Assembly: GCA_016874005.1 (NCBI GenBank)
Contig: VGVQ01000002.1
Coordinates: 62,001 to 126,000, forward strand
DNA: 64,000 bases
Origin: Gemmatimonadota bacterium
GTDB lineage: Bacteria; Gemmatimonadota; Gemmatimonadetes; Gemmatimonadales; GWC2-71-9
Direction of reading: 5' to 3'
Positions 52,440 through 62,645 of the stretch are shown here, in pieces. The notes below the pieces were generated by a model. That model was not told the DNA's origin and made no database searches. It saw only the letters and a program-made list of their open reading frames with translations. Every line of letters starts with the position of its first letter. Within the stretch, counting starts at the first letter, position 1. The position numbers and the translations under genes were made by a program.

Positions 52440-53485
52440 TGAGCCACCCCCAATCGTCGTTCGACCCTTCGCGCCGCCGCTGCCACGGGCGATTCGCCCC
52501 GCGCTTTGGCTTCCTGAAAGATCTCGGTGAGTCGCTGGTCCATCTTCTGGATCTCGCGTTCGATGGCGTCGAAGCCGGCCCCCTCGTCCACCATCGCGAG
52601 TGACACCGCCCCAGCCCCGTTGACGACGTAGTCGGGTGCGTAGAGGATCCCCCGGGCGACCAGTCGGTCGCCGTCCTCCGGCGACCGGAGCTGGTTGTTG
52701 GCCGCCCCCGCGATCACTCGGCAGGTGAGCTGTGGAATGGTGGTTTCGTCGAGCGTGGCACCGACCGAGCAGGGCGCGTAGACGTCGCACGGCGTCCGGT
52801 AGACCGCCTCCGCCGGCACGGTCTCGGCACCGAGCTCCTTGGCCACGGGATCGAGTTTGTCGGGGTTGAGGTCGTTGAGGAGGACCACCGCGCCCGCCTT
52901 GGCCAGCGACCGAGCCAGCGGAGCGCCGGTGTCGCCGACGCCTTGCACCAGCACCCTGACGCCACGGAGGTCGTCGGAGCCGGTGACGAAGCGCCAGGCC
53001 GACTTGATCCCGACGAAGACGCCCAGCGCGGTGTAGATCCCGGGATCGTAGGGCGCCCTCTTGATCCAGTCGTAGCAGTGAACGTACCGGGTGACCGAGG
53101 CCAGCAGCGCCATGTCGTCGGGGGTGGTGCCGATGTCGGGGCCAGTCCCGTAGCGGCCGTTGAGCGAGTCGATCATCCGTCCGAATCGGCGCAGCAAGGC
53201 GGTGCGGGCTTCTCCGGCGACCGGCCGGGAGAGCGCGATCACGGCTTTCCCACCGCCGTAGTCGACGTCGATGGCGGCCCACTTGTTGGTCATCCCCTCG
53301 GCGAGGCGGATGGCGTCCCAGAGCCCGTCCTCGGGCGTCGGGTACACTTTGAGGCGACAGCCGCCGACCGAGCGTTTCCCCCGGGTCGAGTGGATGGCGA
53401 CGAACATCCAGGCCTCGGCGTCCCGGTCGTACCGGACCACCACTTCTTCACCGGGCCAGGCGCGGAACAGTTCGGTCCAGATCAT
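52436..53485 (-). CDS. Glu/Leu/Phe/Val dehydrogenase
   Basis: GGCRLKVYPTPEDGLWDAIRLAEGMTNKWAAIDVDYGGGKAVI; VLVQGVGDTGAPLARSLAKAGA. Confidence 0.92.
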   Translation of the reverse strand: MIWTELFRAWPGEEVVVRYDRDAEAWMFVAIHSTRGKRSVGGCRLKVYPTPEDGLWDAIRLAEGMTNKWAAIDVDYGGGKAVIALSRPVAGEARTALLRRFGRMIDSLNGRYGTGPDIGTTPDDMALLASVTRYVHCYDWIKRAPYDPGIYTALGVFVGIKSAWRFVTGSDDLRGVRVLVQGVGDTGAPLARSLAKAGAVVLLNDLNPDKLDPVAKELGAETVPAEAVYRTPCDVYAPCSVGATLDETTIPQLTCRVIAGAANNQLRSPEDGDRLVARGILYAPDYVVNGAGAVSLAMVDEGAGFDAIEREIQKMDQRLTEIFQEAKARGESPVAAAARRVERRLGVAQ

Positions 53486-53536
53486 GGCGAATCGAGTCCG
53501 TCTTGCGATGTTGAAATCAGGCGCGATATTCCAACC

Positions 53537-54157
53537 ATGTCAAGCAGCCGCCGGAGCCGGCCCTACCTCATCAAGCGGCGCGATCAGCTCGCGGCGCTGG
53601 AGTCGGCGGTCCGGCAGGAGATCGTCGACACCATTCAGGCCGCGGGACCGCGGTCGGCCCCGGAGATCTCCGCCTTGATGGGGCGGCCCGCGGACGCGCT
53701 GTACTATCATCTCCGGCGCCTGGTGAACGTGGGGCTCCTCGTCGTCAAGGCGACCCGTCGTTCGCGGCGCCGCGACGAGGCCGTTTACGACCTCGCCGGC
53801 CACCCCCTGGTGCTGGACGTTCCGGTGTCCCGGGGCGACGCCCATCCGCTCGCGCGACTGGTCCGGTCGATGCTCCGCACCGCCGAGCGGGACCATCGCG
53901 CCGCGGTGGGCACCGCCGCGGCGCGGCCGGACGGCGACCGCCGGAACCTCTGGGCAGGGCGGCGCCACGCCTGGCTATCGCCCCGCGACCTCGAGCGGGT
54001 CAACGATCTGGTCGACCAGCTCGTTTCGATCATGACCCGGGCCCGCCAGCCCGCCGGCGGCGAACTCTGCACCCTCACGTTGGTCCTGGCCCCTCGCACC
54101 TCGCGCGCCGGGCGCCGGGCCGGCCCAGCGGCGCGACCTCGACGGAGGTCTCAATGA
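53537..54157 (+). CDS. ArsR-like winged-helix transcriptional regulator
   Basis: RQEIVDTIQAAGPRSAPEISALMGRPADALYYHLRRLVNVGLLVV. Confidence 0.8.
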   Translation: MSSSRRSRPYLIKRRDQLAALESAVRQEIVDTIQAAGPRSAPEISALMGRPADALYYHLRRLVNVGLLVVKATRRSRRRDEAVYDLAGHPLVLDVPVSRGDAHPLARLVRSMLRTAERDHRAAVGTAAARPDGDRRNLWAGRRHAWLSPRDLERVNDLVDQLVSIMTRARQPAGGELCTLTLVLAPRTSRAGRRAGPAARPRRRSQ

Positions 54158-55371
54158 CCCACGACCAGGACGATCTCTTCGCCCCCGACGTCATCGCGGA
54201 TCCGTATCGCTACTTCGGCCAGCTCCGCGAAACCGATCCGCTCCATTGGAATGCCCGCTCCCAACTGTGGATCGTGACGCGATACGACGATCTGATCTGG
54301 CTGGTCCGCCATCACGAGCTGTTCTCCTCGGCCGTCATCGGGTCCGACCAGCGGCCGCCCTACCCTCCGATCGACCCGGAAGATCGGGGCCTGTTCGACG
54401 AGGTTCGCCATTTTCGCTCCGACCAGCTGGTGGAGCAGGATCGGCCCCATCACACCGTGATGCGTGGGGCGGTGCACGAGTACTTCACTCCGACGGCGAT
54501 GGAAGAGTGGCGGCCGTTCGTGCGGGCGGCGGTGGGCGAGCTGCTCGACGCGGTCCAGCCGACGGGCTGGATGGATGTGCTGCAGGCACTGGCGGCGCCA
54601 CTGCCGGTGCGGATCATCACCCGGATGATGGGCGTTCCCAACGAGGACCGGGAATACCTCCGAGAGTTGGCCGACAAGCTCCTCTACATCAACCGGGGCG
54701 AGCCGTATCGAATGAAGCCGCTGATGGAGGGGATCCGGGCGATGATCGCCTACGTGGAGCCCAGAGTGGCGACCCGGGCGGCGCACCCGGAGGACGATTT
54801 CATCTCGGTCCTGGCTGGCGCGGAGCAAGCGGGGATCTTCACCCGGCACCAGGTGCTGGTGAACACCGCGTTGCTGCTCTTCGCTGGCCACGAGACCACC
54901 ATGAACCTGATCTGCAACGGCACCCTGGCTTTGCTGCGCCACCCCGATCAGTGGGCCGCGCTGTGCGCCGACCCGGAGGGCCTCGCCCGCCTCGCCACGG
55001 AGGAGTGCCTCCGATACGACCCACCGGTCAAGTCGACCCAACGGATCGCGGTGGCCGACGTCGAGCGTCATGGCAAACTGATCAAGCGAGGCGATCGGAT
55101 CCGCTGGTTCATGGCCGCGGCCAATCGCGACCCGCGGGCCTTTTCGGACCCCGACCGCTTCGACCTGTCGCGAAGCCCCAATCCGCACGTATCGTTCGGA
55201 TCCGGGATCCACTATTGTCTCGGGGCCACCCTGGCTCGGGTCGAAGGCCAGGAGGTGTTCCGAGCCCTGGCCGAGCGGTTCCCGAAGATGCGGCTGGCCA
55301 GCGAGGATCTCGAGTATCAACCGAGCATCCAGTTCCGTTCGCTCAAGTCCCTACCCGTCACTTGGACCTGA
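54154..55371 (+). CDS. Cytochrome P450
   Basis: AGHETTMNLI I-helix; FGSGIHYCLGATLARVE heme loop. Confidence 0.96.
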   Translation: MTHDQDDLFAPDVIADPYRYFGQLRETDPLHWNARSQLWIVTRYDDLIWLVRHHELFSSAVIGSDQRPPYPPIDPEDRGLFDEVRHFRSDQLVEQDRPHHTVMRGAVHEYFTPTAMEEWRPFVRAAVGELLDAVQPTGWMDVLQALAAPLPVRIITRMMGVPNEDREYLRELADKLLYINRGEPYRMKPLMEGIRAMIAYVEPRVATRAAHPEDDFISVLAGAEQAGIFTRHQVLVNTALLLFAGHETTMNLICNGTLALLRHPDQWAALCADPEGLARLATEECLRYDPPVKSTQRIAVADVERHGKLIKRGDRIRWFMAAANRDPRAFSDPDRFDLSRSPNPHVSFGSGIHYCLGATLARVEGQEVFRALAERFPKMRLASEDLEYQPSIQFRSLKSLPVTWT

Positions 55372-55381
55372 GGAGCACCTC

Positions 55382-55606
55382 ATGGACGCGCCCCGGATTA
55401 CGGTCGACCACACCCGATGCGTGGGCAACGCCCAATGCGTTACCCTGGCCCCCGCAGTGTTTCGACACAACGAGGCGGTCCAGTCCGAGGTCGTGGATCC
55501 GTCCGCCGCGCCGTTGGAGCTGATTCTCAAGGCGGCCCGCTTCTGTCCGACCAGCGCGATCCGGGTCGAGTCGGCGAGCGGGGCCGTGCTGTTCCCGGCG
55601 TCCTGA
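55382..55606 (+). CDS. [3Fe-4S]-type ferredoxin (P450 partner)
   Basis: HTRCVGNAQC...ARFCPTSAI three-Cys motif; adjacent to P450. Confidence 0.88.
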   Translation: MDAPRITVDHTRCVGNAQCVTLAPAVFRHNEAVQSEVVDPSAAPLELILKAARFCPTSAIRVESASGAVLFPAS

Positions 55607-55631
55607 GCAATTCCTCTGCCCCGACACGCCA

Positions 55632-56453
55632 ATGGCCTATCTCTCCGATTCCCGAAAACGGTTGACGATCCACGACCTCCTCAAGATGAAGCGGGAGGGC
55701 CGGAAGATCGTGATGATCACGGCGTACGACGCCTTGTTCGCGTCCCTGGTCGACGCGGCCGGTGTCGACATGGTCCTGGTCGGCGATTCGGTGGCCCCGG
55801 TGCTGGCCGGCGAGGAAACGACCATCCCCGCCACGGTGGAGCAGATGATCTACCACGGCAAGATCGTGCGGCGCGGCCTGACCCACCCCGTGCTGGTCGT
55901 GGATCTCCCGTTTCTGAGCTATCAGGTATCGATCCCGGACGCCATCGCCAACGCGGGCCGGATTCTCAAGAAAACGGGGGCCACGGCCGTCAAGCTGGAG
56001 GGCGGCAGTCGCTGGGCGCCGACGGTTGCCGCGCTGGTGGGAGCGGGGATCCCGGTGATGGGACACCTCGGGTTCACGCCGCAATCGGTTCATCAGCTCG
56101 GCGGCTTCAAGATCCAGGGCAAGCAGGCGGATGCGGCCGCCCAACTGGTCGACGACGCCATCGCGATCGAGCAAGCGGGGGCTTTTTCGATGGTCCTCGA
56201 GTTGATGCCACGACCGGTGGCAGCCGCGGTCACCAAGGCGGTTTCGATCCCGACCATCGGGATCGGGGCGGGCCCCGACTGCGACGGCCAGGTTCTCGTC
56301 CTCCACGACATGCTCGGCTTGAACGAGGGGTTCACGCCCAAGTTCCTCAAGCGGTACGCCGAGTTGGGCCAGGCGGCGCGAGAGGCGATCGGGCGGTTCG
56401 CCGCCGAGGTCCGTGACGGCCACTATCCCGGGCCTGAGCACACCCACGGATGA
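55632..56453 (+). CDS. panB: 3-methyl-2-oxobutanoate hydroxymethyltransferase
   Basis: KIVMITAYDALFASLVDAAGVDMVLVGDSV; VMGHLGFTPQSVHQLGGFKIQGK; IGIGAGPDCDGQVLVLHDMLGL. Confidence 0.96.
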   Translation: MAYLSDSRKRLTIHDLLKMKREGRKIVMITAYDALFASLVDAAGVDMVLVGDSVAPVLAGEETTIPATVEQMIYHGKIVRRGLTHPVLVVDLPFLSYQVSIPDAIANAGRILKKTGATAVKLEGGSRWAPTVAALVGAGIPVMGHLGFTPQSVHQLGGFKIQGKQADAAAQLVDDAIAIEQAGAFSMVLELMPRPVAAAVTKAVSIPTIGIGAGPDCDGQVLVLHDMLGLNEGFTPKFLKRYAELGQAAREAIGRFAAEVRDGHYPGPEHTHG

Positions 56454-57727
56454 CCGCGGGCCGGGGGCCGGGACGGCTCTTCGCGCTCCTCTGCGCGCTC
56501 AACCTGCTCAATTACATCGACCGGCAGGTCGTCACCGGACTGATCGAGCCGATCCGCGCCGAGTTGGGGGCCACCGATGCCCAAATGGGCCTGGTCGGGT
56601 CGGCGTTCCTGCTCACCTACACCTTCCTGCCGCCGATCTTCGGGTGGTTAGGCGATCGAGCGCACCGGACTCGGCTGATGGGTATCTCGGCCGCGGTGTG
56701 GTGCCTGGCCACCGCGGCAGCCGGCCTGGTCCGGTCGGTCGGGCAGTTGGCGCTGGCACGGGGCTTCGTCGGGATCGGCGAGGCTTCCTACATGGCCAAC
56801 ACCCCCGGCGTCATCTCCGATCTCTACCGCGCCGAGCGCCGCGGACGGATGCTGTCGATCTTCTATGCCGCGGCTCCCATTGGCGCGGCGATCGGGGTAT
56901 CGCTGGCCGGGATCATCGCCGCGCACTGGGGTTGGCGGGCCGCGTGCCTGATCGTCGGCCTGCCGGGCCTCCTGGCGGCGGTTCTCCTCTACCGGTCGAC
57001 CGACCCGCCCCGCGGCGCAATGGACGACGCCCCGGCCCCGCCGGCCCCGCCGCTGGGCGTCACCCTCCGGCTCCTCGCGGGCAACAGGGCGTTCGTGGTG
57101 TTGCTGCTGGCATTCGCGGGTCACATCTTCGTCCAGAATGCCGTCGAGTACTGGCTGCCCACCATTTTGCAGCGGGACAAAGCCATCCCGATCGCCGTCG
57201 CCAACTCGAGCTATGGTGCCATGGTATTCATCGCCGGGGTGGTGGGCCCCTTGCTGGGTGCCTGGGCGGGCGACCGGCTCAGAGCGCGGACTCGACACGG
57301 TTACGCGATCGTCGCGGCCGCGGCGATCGTCGGAACCATCGTTCCGCTGGCGGCGATCGCGGTGGCCAGCGACCGCGCCGTGGTGTTCTCGGCGGTGTTG
57401 CTCGAGGCGTTGTTCGGGAACGCCGCCACCGGCCTGGTGCTTGCCATCGCGATGGAACAGGTCGGCGCCGAGATGCGCGCCACCACCTCGGCGGTGCTGG
57501 TGACCAGCGTACACCTGCTCGGCGACTTCATCTCCTGGCCGTTGGTGGGCGCGCTGTCCACGGCCCTGACCAACGGCTCGTTCGAGTGGGTTCGCAACGC
57601 GGCGGCCGCCTTCGGTGCCACCGGTTCCCTCAGCGTGGCACTCGCCACGGTGACCGCGCCGGTCGCGCTCCTCTCGGGCGTGCTGTACCTCGGCTCGACC
57701 AGAGTCACCCGGGGCTCGGCGGCCTGA
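56450..57727 (+). CDS. MFS transporter (spinster-like)
   Basis: NLLNYIDRQVVTGLIEPIRAELGATDAQMGLVGSAFLLTYTF; 4-bp overlap with panB. Confidence 0.9.
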   Translation: MTAGRGPGRLFALLCALNLLNYIDRQVVTGLIEPIRAELGATDAQMGLVGSAFLLTYTFLPPIFGWLGDRAHRTRLMGISAAVWCLATAAAGLVRSVGQLALARGFVGIGEASYMANTPGVISDLYRAERRGRMLSIFYAAAPIGAAIGVSLAGIIAAHWGWRAACLIVGLPGLLAAVLLYRSTDPPRGAMDDAPAPPAPPLGVTLRLLAGNRAFVVLLLAFAGHIFVQNAVEYWLPTILQRDKAIPIAVANSSYGAMVFIAGVVGPLLGAWAGDRLRARTRHGYAIVAAAAIVGTIVPLAAIAVASDRAVVFSAVLLEALFGNAATGLVLAIAMEQVGAEMRATTSAVLVTSVHLLGDFISWPLVGALSTALTNGSFEWVRNAAAAFGATGSLSVALATVTAPVALLSGVLYLGSTRVTRGSAA

Positions 57728-57816
57728 ACGGCGGGCGCCCGAGCGAGTTCCCCGTGTGACGAACGCCGAGGAATCGGGGCGGCACCGACCGGATGCCCGG
57801 CGGCGGTCGCCGCCTG

Positions 57817-59013
57817 TCAGCCCGCGGCGAGCACTCGGTCCGCGACGATTCGGCCGATCGCCAGGCAGGCCGTCGCGGCCGGCGATGGGGCATTGAGCAC
57901 GTGGACGACGCCGGGCTCCTCGGCAAAGAGGAAATCGCTGACCAACCGCCCCGCCCGGTCGACCGCCTGGGCCCGGACGCCGGCGGGTGCCGGAACGAGG
58001 TCGGAGAGTTCGAGACTCGGCACCAGCTTCCGCAACGATCGGAGCAAGAGGGCCTTCGACCGCGAGCGGGCCAACTCCCCCGCCCCGACTCGCCAATGCC
58101 GGCCGAGGAGCTTCCAGAACCCGGGGAAGGCGACCCACTCGGCGAGGTCTCGGGGCGACAGCTGTCCGCGGCGATAGCCGTCGCGGGCCAAGGTGAGCAG
58201 CGCGTTGGGACCGACGTCGACCGTTCCATCGATCCGGCGGGTGAAGTGGACCCCGAGGAACGGCAGGCTCGGATCAGGTACCGGATAGATCAGCCCGCGA
58301 ACCAGCTCGGCCCGCTCGGGCTTGAGGGCGAGGTATTCGCCCCGAAAGGTGACGATCCGCACGCCCGGATCGGGGCCCGTCATCCGAGCCATCCGATCGG
58401 CCTGGGCTCCGGCACAGGTTACCACCCGCCGCGTCTTGAGCGTGCCGGTGGTGGACTCCACCACGAAACCGGCGCCGTCGCGGACGATCGAGAGAACCGC
58501 GCTCCCGAACCTAACGGTTCCGCCACCGGACTGGACTCGAGCGGCGATCGCGCGGGCAACCGCCCGGAAGTCCACCACGCCGGTTTCCTCGACCCATAAT
58601 CCACCTGCCCCGGCCACGGCCGGCTCCACGTCAATGAGCCCGGCGGCGGAGACGCGACGGGCGGCAACCCGGTTGGCCGATGCCCGAGCGGCCAGCTCGT
58701 CGAGGCGAGGTAGCTCGGCGGGGTTGGCGGCGACGATCAATTTGCCGGTCCGTCGATGGGGGATCCCTTCGGCCTCGCAGAACCGGTACAGGAGGGCCAG
58801 CCCCTCGCGACACCACGCGGCTTTGCGGCTGCCTGGCGAGTAGTAGAGGCCGGAGTGGATCACCCCGCTGTTGCGACCGCTCTGGTGGGCGGCCACCGTC
58901 GGCTCGGCTTCCAGGACGGCCACCGCGCGTCGATCCCGCTCGGTGAGCGCGAGTGCCACGCCAAGGCCGACCACCCCGGCCCCGACGACGACGACGTCCA
59001 CCGTGTCGGTCAC
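57817..59013 (-). CDS. lhgO: L-2-hydroxyglutarate oxidase family FAD enzyme
   Basis: DVVVVGAGVVGLGVALALTERD; QSGRNSGVIHSGLYYSPGSRKAAWCREG. Confidence 0.93.
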   Translation of the reverse strand: MTDTVDVVVVGAGVVGLGVALALTERDRRAVAVLEAEPTVAAHQSGRNSGVIHSGLYYSPGSRKAAWCREGLALLYRFCEAEGIPHRRTGKLIVAANPAELPRLDELAARASANRVAARRVSAAGLIDVEPAVAGAGGLWVEETGVVDFRAVARAIAARVQSGGGTVRFGSAVLSIVRDGAGFVVESTTGTLKTRRVVTCAGAQADRMARMTGPDPGVRIVTFRGEYLALKPERAELVRGLIYPVPDPSLPFLGVHFTRRIDGTVDVGPNALLTLARDGYRRGQLSPRDLAEWVAFPGFWKLLGRHWRVGAGELARSRSKALLLRSLRKLVPSLELSDLVPAPAGVRAQAVDRAGRLVSDFLFAEEPGVVHVLNAPSPAATACLAIGRIVADRVLAAG

Positions 59014-59095
59014 ACTCGAGCCGTCAGCTCGGCCGGCCGACCCTGATGCATCCGGTCATGCCGGAAGGAATCGAATCCGGCAGCCGGGCAGCGGC

Positions 59096-60871
59096 TCATG
59101 GCACCACGGGTAACAGCAGATGGGACGGATAGCGAACCGAGTGATGGATCGTGTTACCCGCCGCCACCATTCGGGTCTCCCGCGAGTTGTCGCCACCGGT
59201 GTTGAGATTCCGGTCGAACCGCGGGAAGTTGCTGCTGGCGATTTCGACCCTGATCCGGTGGCCCGGACGGAAGTAGTTGCTGGTGGCGTGGACCCCGACT
59301 CGGATCTGGTAGACCTGGCCCGGCGTCATCAGGACTTCCTTGCCGAAGCCATCGCGGTACCTGGCGCGGAGGATGCCCTCCTGAACGTTGTAGGCTCTCC
59401 CGTCTGGGTACACGTCAACCAGCTTGACGGTGAAGTCGGTATCCGTGGCCGTCGAGGAGACGTAGAGGACCGCCTCGATCGGTCCGGTGACCTCGACGCC
59501 CGCATCGAGCGGCGGTGTAGTATAGACCAGCACGTCGTGCCGCATCTCGACGTCGGATTGGTCAAAGGCCCCGGGAGGCGCATCGGGAGTCCCGGTGCAG
59601 CAGAGCGCTCCGCCCTTCGAGGGTACCGGGGTCCGGGGATCGTAACGGTAGTGGTCCGGCGGCTCGGAGCCGGACGGCGGTCTCAGTCCAAGGGCACCGT
59701 CGCCCATCCGGCTGTTCGCCCGTCCGCCGCTGGTGAGGTAGTACTTGGTGAAGACCGTCCCCGGCAGCGGCCAGGATTCGGCCGAGCGCCACTCGTTGCG
59801 ACCGATCACATAGTATTGAACTCGCGGCATCCCCGCGAGGGCCTCGCGGTTGTCGCGAAGCCAGTAGTCGAACCACTTGAGATAGGCAGCCTCGAAGTCG
59901 AAGCGGGCATCGCCCACGTCGCGGGCACCGACCAGGGTTCGCTCGGAGGCCCGCTCGAAGCCGCAATGAGCCGTCGGGGCGACGATCAGATACTGTCCCT
60001 CGCGGGTCCGATGATCCGCGCCGTCACGCCGGAATCGGGTGAAGTACTCGATGGTCTCCTGAACACCGTAGTCGTACCACGAGCCAACGTGCAGTCCGGG
60101 GGTGGCGATGGTGTCGGTCGGCCCGAGCAGGTTGAACTGATTCCACCAGAGATCGCCCGGGCCGTGGGTGACGAAGTCCTCCCAGTCGGTGGGCGGGCCG
60201 GGCACCCGGCGGTTCATTTCGGCGAGCGGGAGGGTTTGCCACGCGGCCTGGAAATCGGTGTCCGGAAGGGTCAAACGCGGGGCCAAGTAGCGGCGCGACA
60301 ACGTCACCAGCGAATCGGGCGTCCCTGGTGCCGGCTGGAGGTGGACCTTGTTGCCGTTCTCCCGGAGCCATCCGAACATCAGCGCCAGCTCGTAGGCTCC
60401 ACCATTGATGACCGAGAGATATCTCGCGGGACCAGCGGCCGCCTGGGGGATCATGGCCCGGTGGGCAGGATGCCTCCGCTTCGCGAGGAAGATCTGGGCC
60501 TCGCCGCCATACGAGCAGCCGATCGTGCCGACTTTCCCCGTGGACCACGGCTGGCGGGCCAACCAGTCGACCGTGTCGTAGCCGTCGTCGGCATCGTCAG
60601 CCTGGATCCGAACCCGGCCCTCCGACTGGTGTTTGCCGCGGACGTCCTGGATCGCGGTGAGGTAACCAGCCGCGGCGAATCGGCGGGCCTGATCCGGCTG
60701 GCGGCCCGCCATCTTGTTGTACGGGGTTCGAATCAGCACGACGGGCCACGGCCCCGAGCCCTTGGGTCGATAGAGGTCGGTCGCGAGCCGGACCCCGTCT
60801 CGCGTCGGCACCATGACGGTGGTCTCGGGTTGGGGCGCGGCCGGCGACTGGAACAGCCCGGCGAGGAGCAT
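59096..60871 (-). CDS. CocE/NonD family hydrolase
   Basis: LIRTPYNKMAGRQPDQARRFAAAGYLTAIQDVRGKHQSEG; GTIGCSYGGEAQIF; start uncertain (GTG at about 60895 possible). Confidence 0.9.
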   Translation of the reverse strand: MLLAGLFQSPAAPQPETTVMVPTRDGVRLATDLYRPKGSGPWPVVLIRTPYNKMAGRQPDQARRFAAAGYLTAIQDVRGKHQSEGRVRIQADDADDGYDTVDWLARQPWSTGKVGTIGCSYGGEAQIFLAKRRHPAHRAMIPQAAAGPARYLSVINGGAYELALMFGWLRENGNKVHLQPAPGTPDSLVTLSRRYLAPRLTLPDTDFQAAWQTLPLAEMNRRVPGPPTDWEDFVTHGPGDLWWNQFNLLGPTDTIATPGLHVGSWYDYGVQETIEYFTRFRRDGADHRTREGQYLIVAPTAHCGFERASERTLVGARDVGDARFDFEAAYLKWFDYWLRDNREALAGMPRVQYYVIGRNEWRSAESWPLPGTVFTKYYLTSGGRANSRMGDGALGLRPPSGSEPPDHYRYDPRTPVPSKGGALCCTGTPDAPPGAFDQSDVEMRHDVLVYTTPPLDAGVEVTGPIEAVLYVSSTATDTDFTVKLVDVYPDGRAYNVQEGILRARYRDGFGKEVLMTPGQVYQIRVGVHATSNYFRPGHRIRVEIASSNFPRFDRNLNTGGDNSRETRMVAAGNTIHHSVRYPSHLLLPVVP

Positions 60872-61109
60872 AGTGGCGAGCGATGGATACACGGCATCAG
60901 CCTCCCCAGATCGCGGCGAAGACCCGTTGGGTGTTGCCGCCCGGCACCCCGACATTCGGAGCGTCGGACTGGCGTCGGCAGATGAAACCTCCGGTCACAT
61001 CCAAGATTCGCTTCGGGCGACCGACCCCGTCAATATCGAGTCTTCTCGGGTGGCATGGCCGTTCTGGTAGCCCGCCTGGGTCGAGGCCCGCGGCGGCGAG
61101 CCAGCCACC

Positions 61110-61245
61110 GTGCCTCTCGCGGGCGACGGAGTGGCGATCCGGTACCACCCCGCCCCGACCGTCACGGGCCCCCTCGGGCACTGGCACTACGACGCTTTCA
61201 TCGCCAAGCTTGAGGACCCGATATTCGGGCGGCGACGCCAGCAAC
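61110..61245 (+). pseudogene. Remnant of a serine-hydrolase C-terminal (DUF3471-like) segment
   Basis: GDGVAIRYHPAPTVTGPLGHWHYDAFIAKLEDPIFG resembles GSLAVSVDGQEHPLDLGHWHYDVFRGASRDKRLG of the 9262-11304 protein; in-frame stop upstream, no catalytic domain. Confidence 0.5.
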
Positions 61246-61259
61246 GCACGGAGCGACCG

Positions 61260-62645
61260 ATGACCCCGAACCAATCCGCGCTACCAGCCCTCAAGGCCTC
61301 CGAGGGCAAATGGGCCCGAGTGTTCTCGAGCCACCCGTTCGATATCGTCCTCGACCGGGCCGAGGGGATCTACCTGTTCGATACCGCCGGAAATCGATAC
61401 CTGGACGTCTCGGGCGGTGCCCTGGCGACGAGCATCGGCGCCGGCGACCGCCGGGTGCTCGACGCCATGCGCCGGCAGGCCGAGCGATTCACCTACGCCA
61501 CCCCCGCGATGGCCAACGAACCCAGGGCGGACTTGTGCGAGCGCCTGGCGCGGTTGATGCCGGGGACCCTCAACACCAGCTATCTCGTCTCGGGCGGGTC
61601 AGAGGCCGTCGAAACGGCCGTGAAGCTGGCCCGGCAGTACCACCTCGCTTGCGGGCGCCCCAACAAGTCCCGGGTAATCGGGACCTGGGACAGCTATCAC
61701 GGGATGACGCTGGGTGCCCTGTCGGTCGCCGGCGGCCCGGGGTACCGGGCCCCGTTCGACCCGCAACTCGCCAACGCGCCGCACATCCGACACTGCCGCC
61801 GCGCCACCGATCGACCGCTCGGCGTCAGCGAGGACGAATGGGGCCGGACCTGCGCCTTCGAGTTGGAGGAGATGATTCACTATGTCGGTCCGTCCAACGT
61901 GGCCGCGTTCATCGCCACGCCGGTGGGCGCCGGGAAGGACTATGGCCTGGTTCCGCCGCGGTCGTACTGGACCAGCATTCGGGAGATCTGCGATCGCTAT
62001 GACGTGTTGCTGATCGCCGACGAGGTGGTCACCGGGTTCGGTCGGACCGGCCGCTGGTTCGCGATGGAGCACTTCGGTGTCGAACCGGACATCATGGTGA
62101 CCGGCAAGGGGATCTCCAGCGTCTACTTCCCGATGGCTGCGGTGACGGTAAGTGACAAGATCAACGAGCCGTTTACCAAAGGGACCTATTTCATCCACGG
62201 CCACACCCACATGGGCCATCCGGTCGGTTGCGCCACGACCCTCGCGGTGCTCGACGTCATCGAACAGGACAAGCTGGTCGCGAACGCGGCCTCGGTGGGC
62301 CCGTATCTGCACCGCCTGCTACGGGAGCGGATCCTGCCCCACCGCCCGGTCGCCGACGTCCGCGGACTCGGCCTCTTGGCGATACTGGAGTTGGTTCGGG
62401 ACAAGGAGACGATGGATTTTCCGCCCGTCGAGGCGGACCCGGAGCACCTCTTCCAGGCGATCGCCTACAAGCACGGGCTGTCGTTCTACATGTCGCTGTA
62501 CGGACCGCGACGGCCAGGCGCCTTGAAACGCGGCGTTCCGATCTTCATCACCCCGGCGCTGTGCATCACCGAGGCCCAAGTTGACGACCTGGTCGAACGA
62601 CTCGACCGGGTGGTTCAGGAATGGGATCAGACGATCGGCGAGTAA
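61260..62645 (+). CDS. Class III aminotransferase
   Basis: LVSGGSEAVETAVKLARQYH; LLIADEVVTGFGRTGRWFAMEHFGVEPDIMVTGKGIS. Confidence 0.95.
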   Translation: MTPNQSALPALKASEGKWARVFSSHPFDIVLDRAEGIYLFDTAGNRYLDVSGGALATSIGAGDRRVLDAMRRQAERFTYATPAMANEPRADLCERLARLMPGTLNTSYLVSGGSEAVETAVKLARQYHLACGRPNKSRVIGTWDSYHGMTLGALSVAGGPGYRAPFDPQLANAPHIRHCRRATDRPLGVSEDEWGRTCAFELEEMIHYVGPSNVAAFIATPVGAGKDYGLVPPRSYWTSIREICDRYDVLLIADEVVTGFGRTGRWFAMEHFGVEPDIMVTGKGISSVYFPMAAVTVSDKINEPFTKGTYFIHGHTHMGHPVGCATTLAVLDVIEQDKLVANAASVGPYLHRLLRERILPHRPVADVRGLGLLAILELVRDKETMDFPPVEADPEHLFQAIAYKHGLSFYMSLYGPRRPGALKRGVPIFITPALCITEAQVDDLVERLDRVVQEWDQTIGE

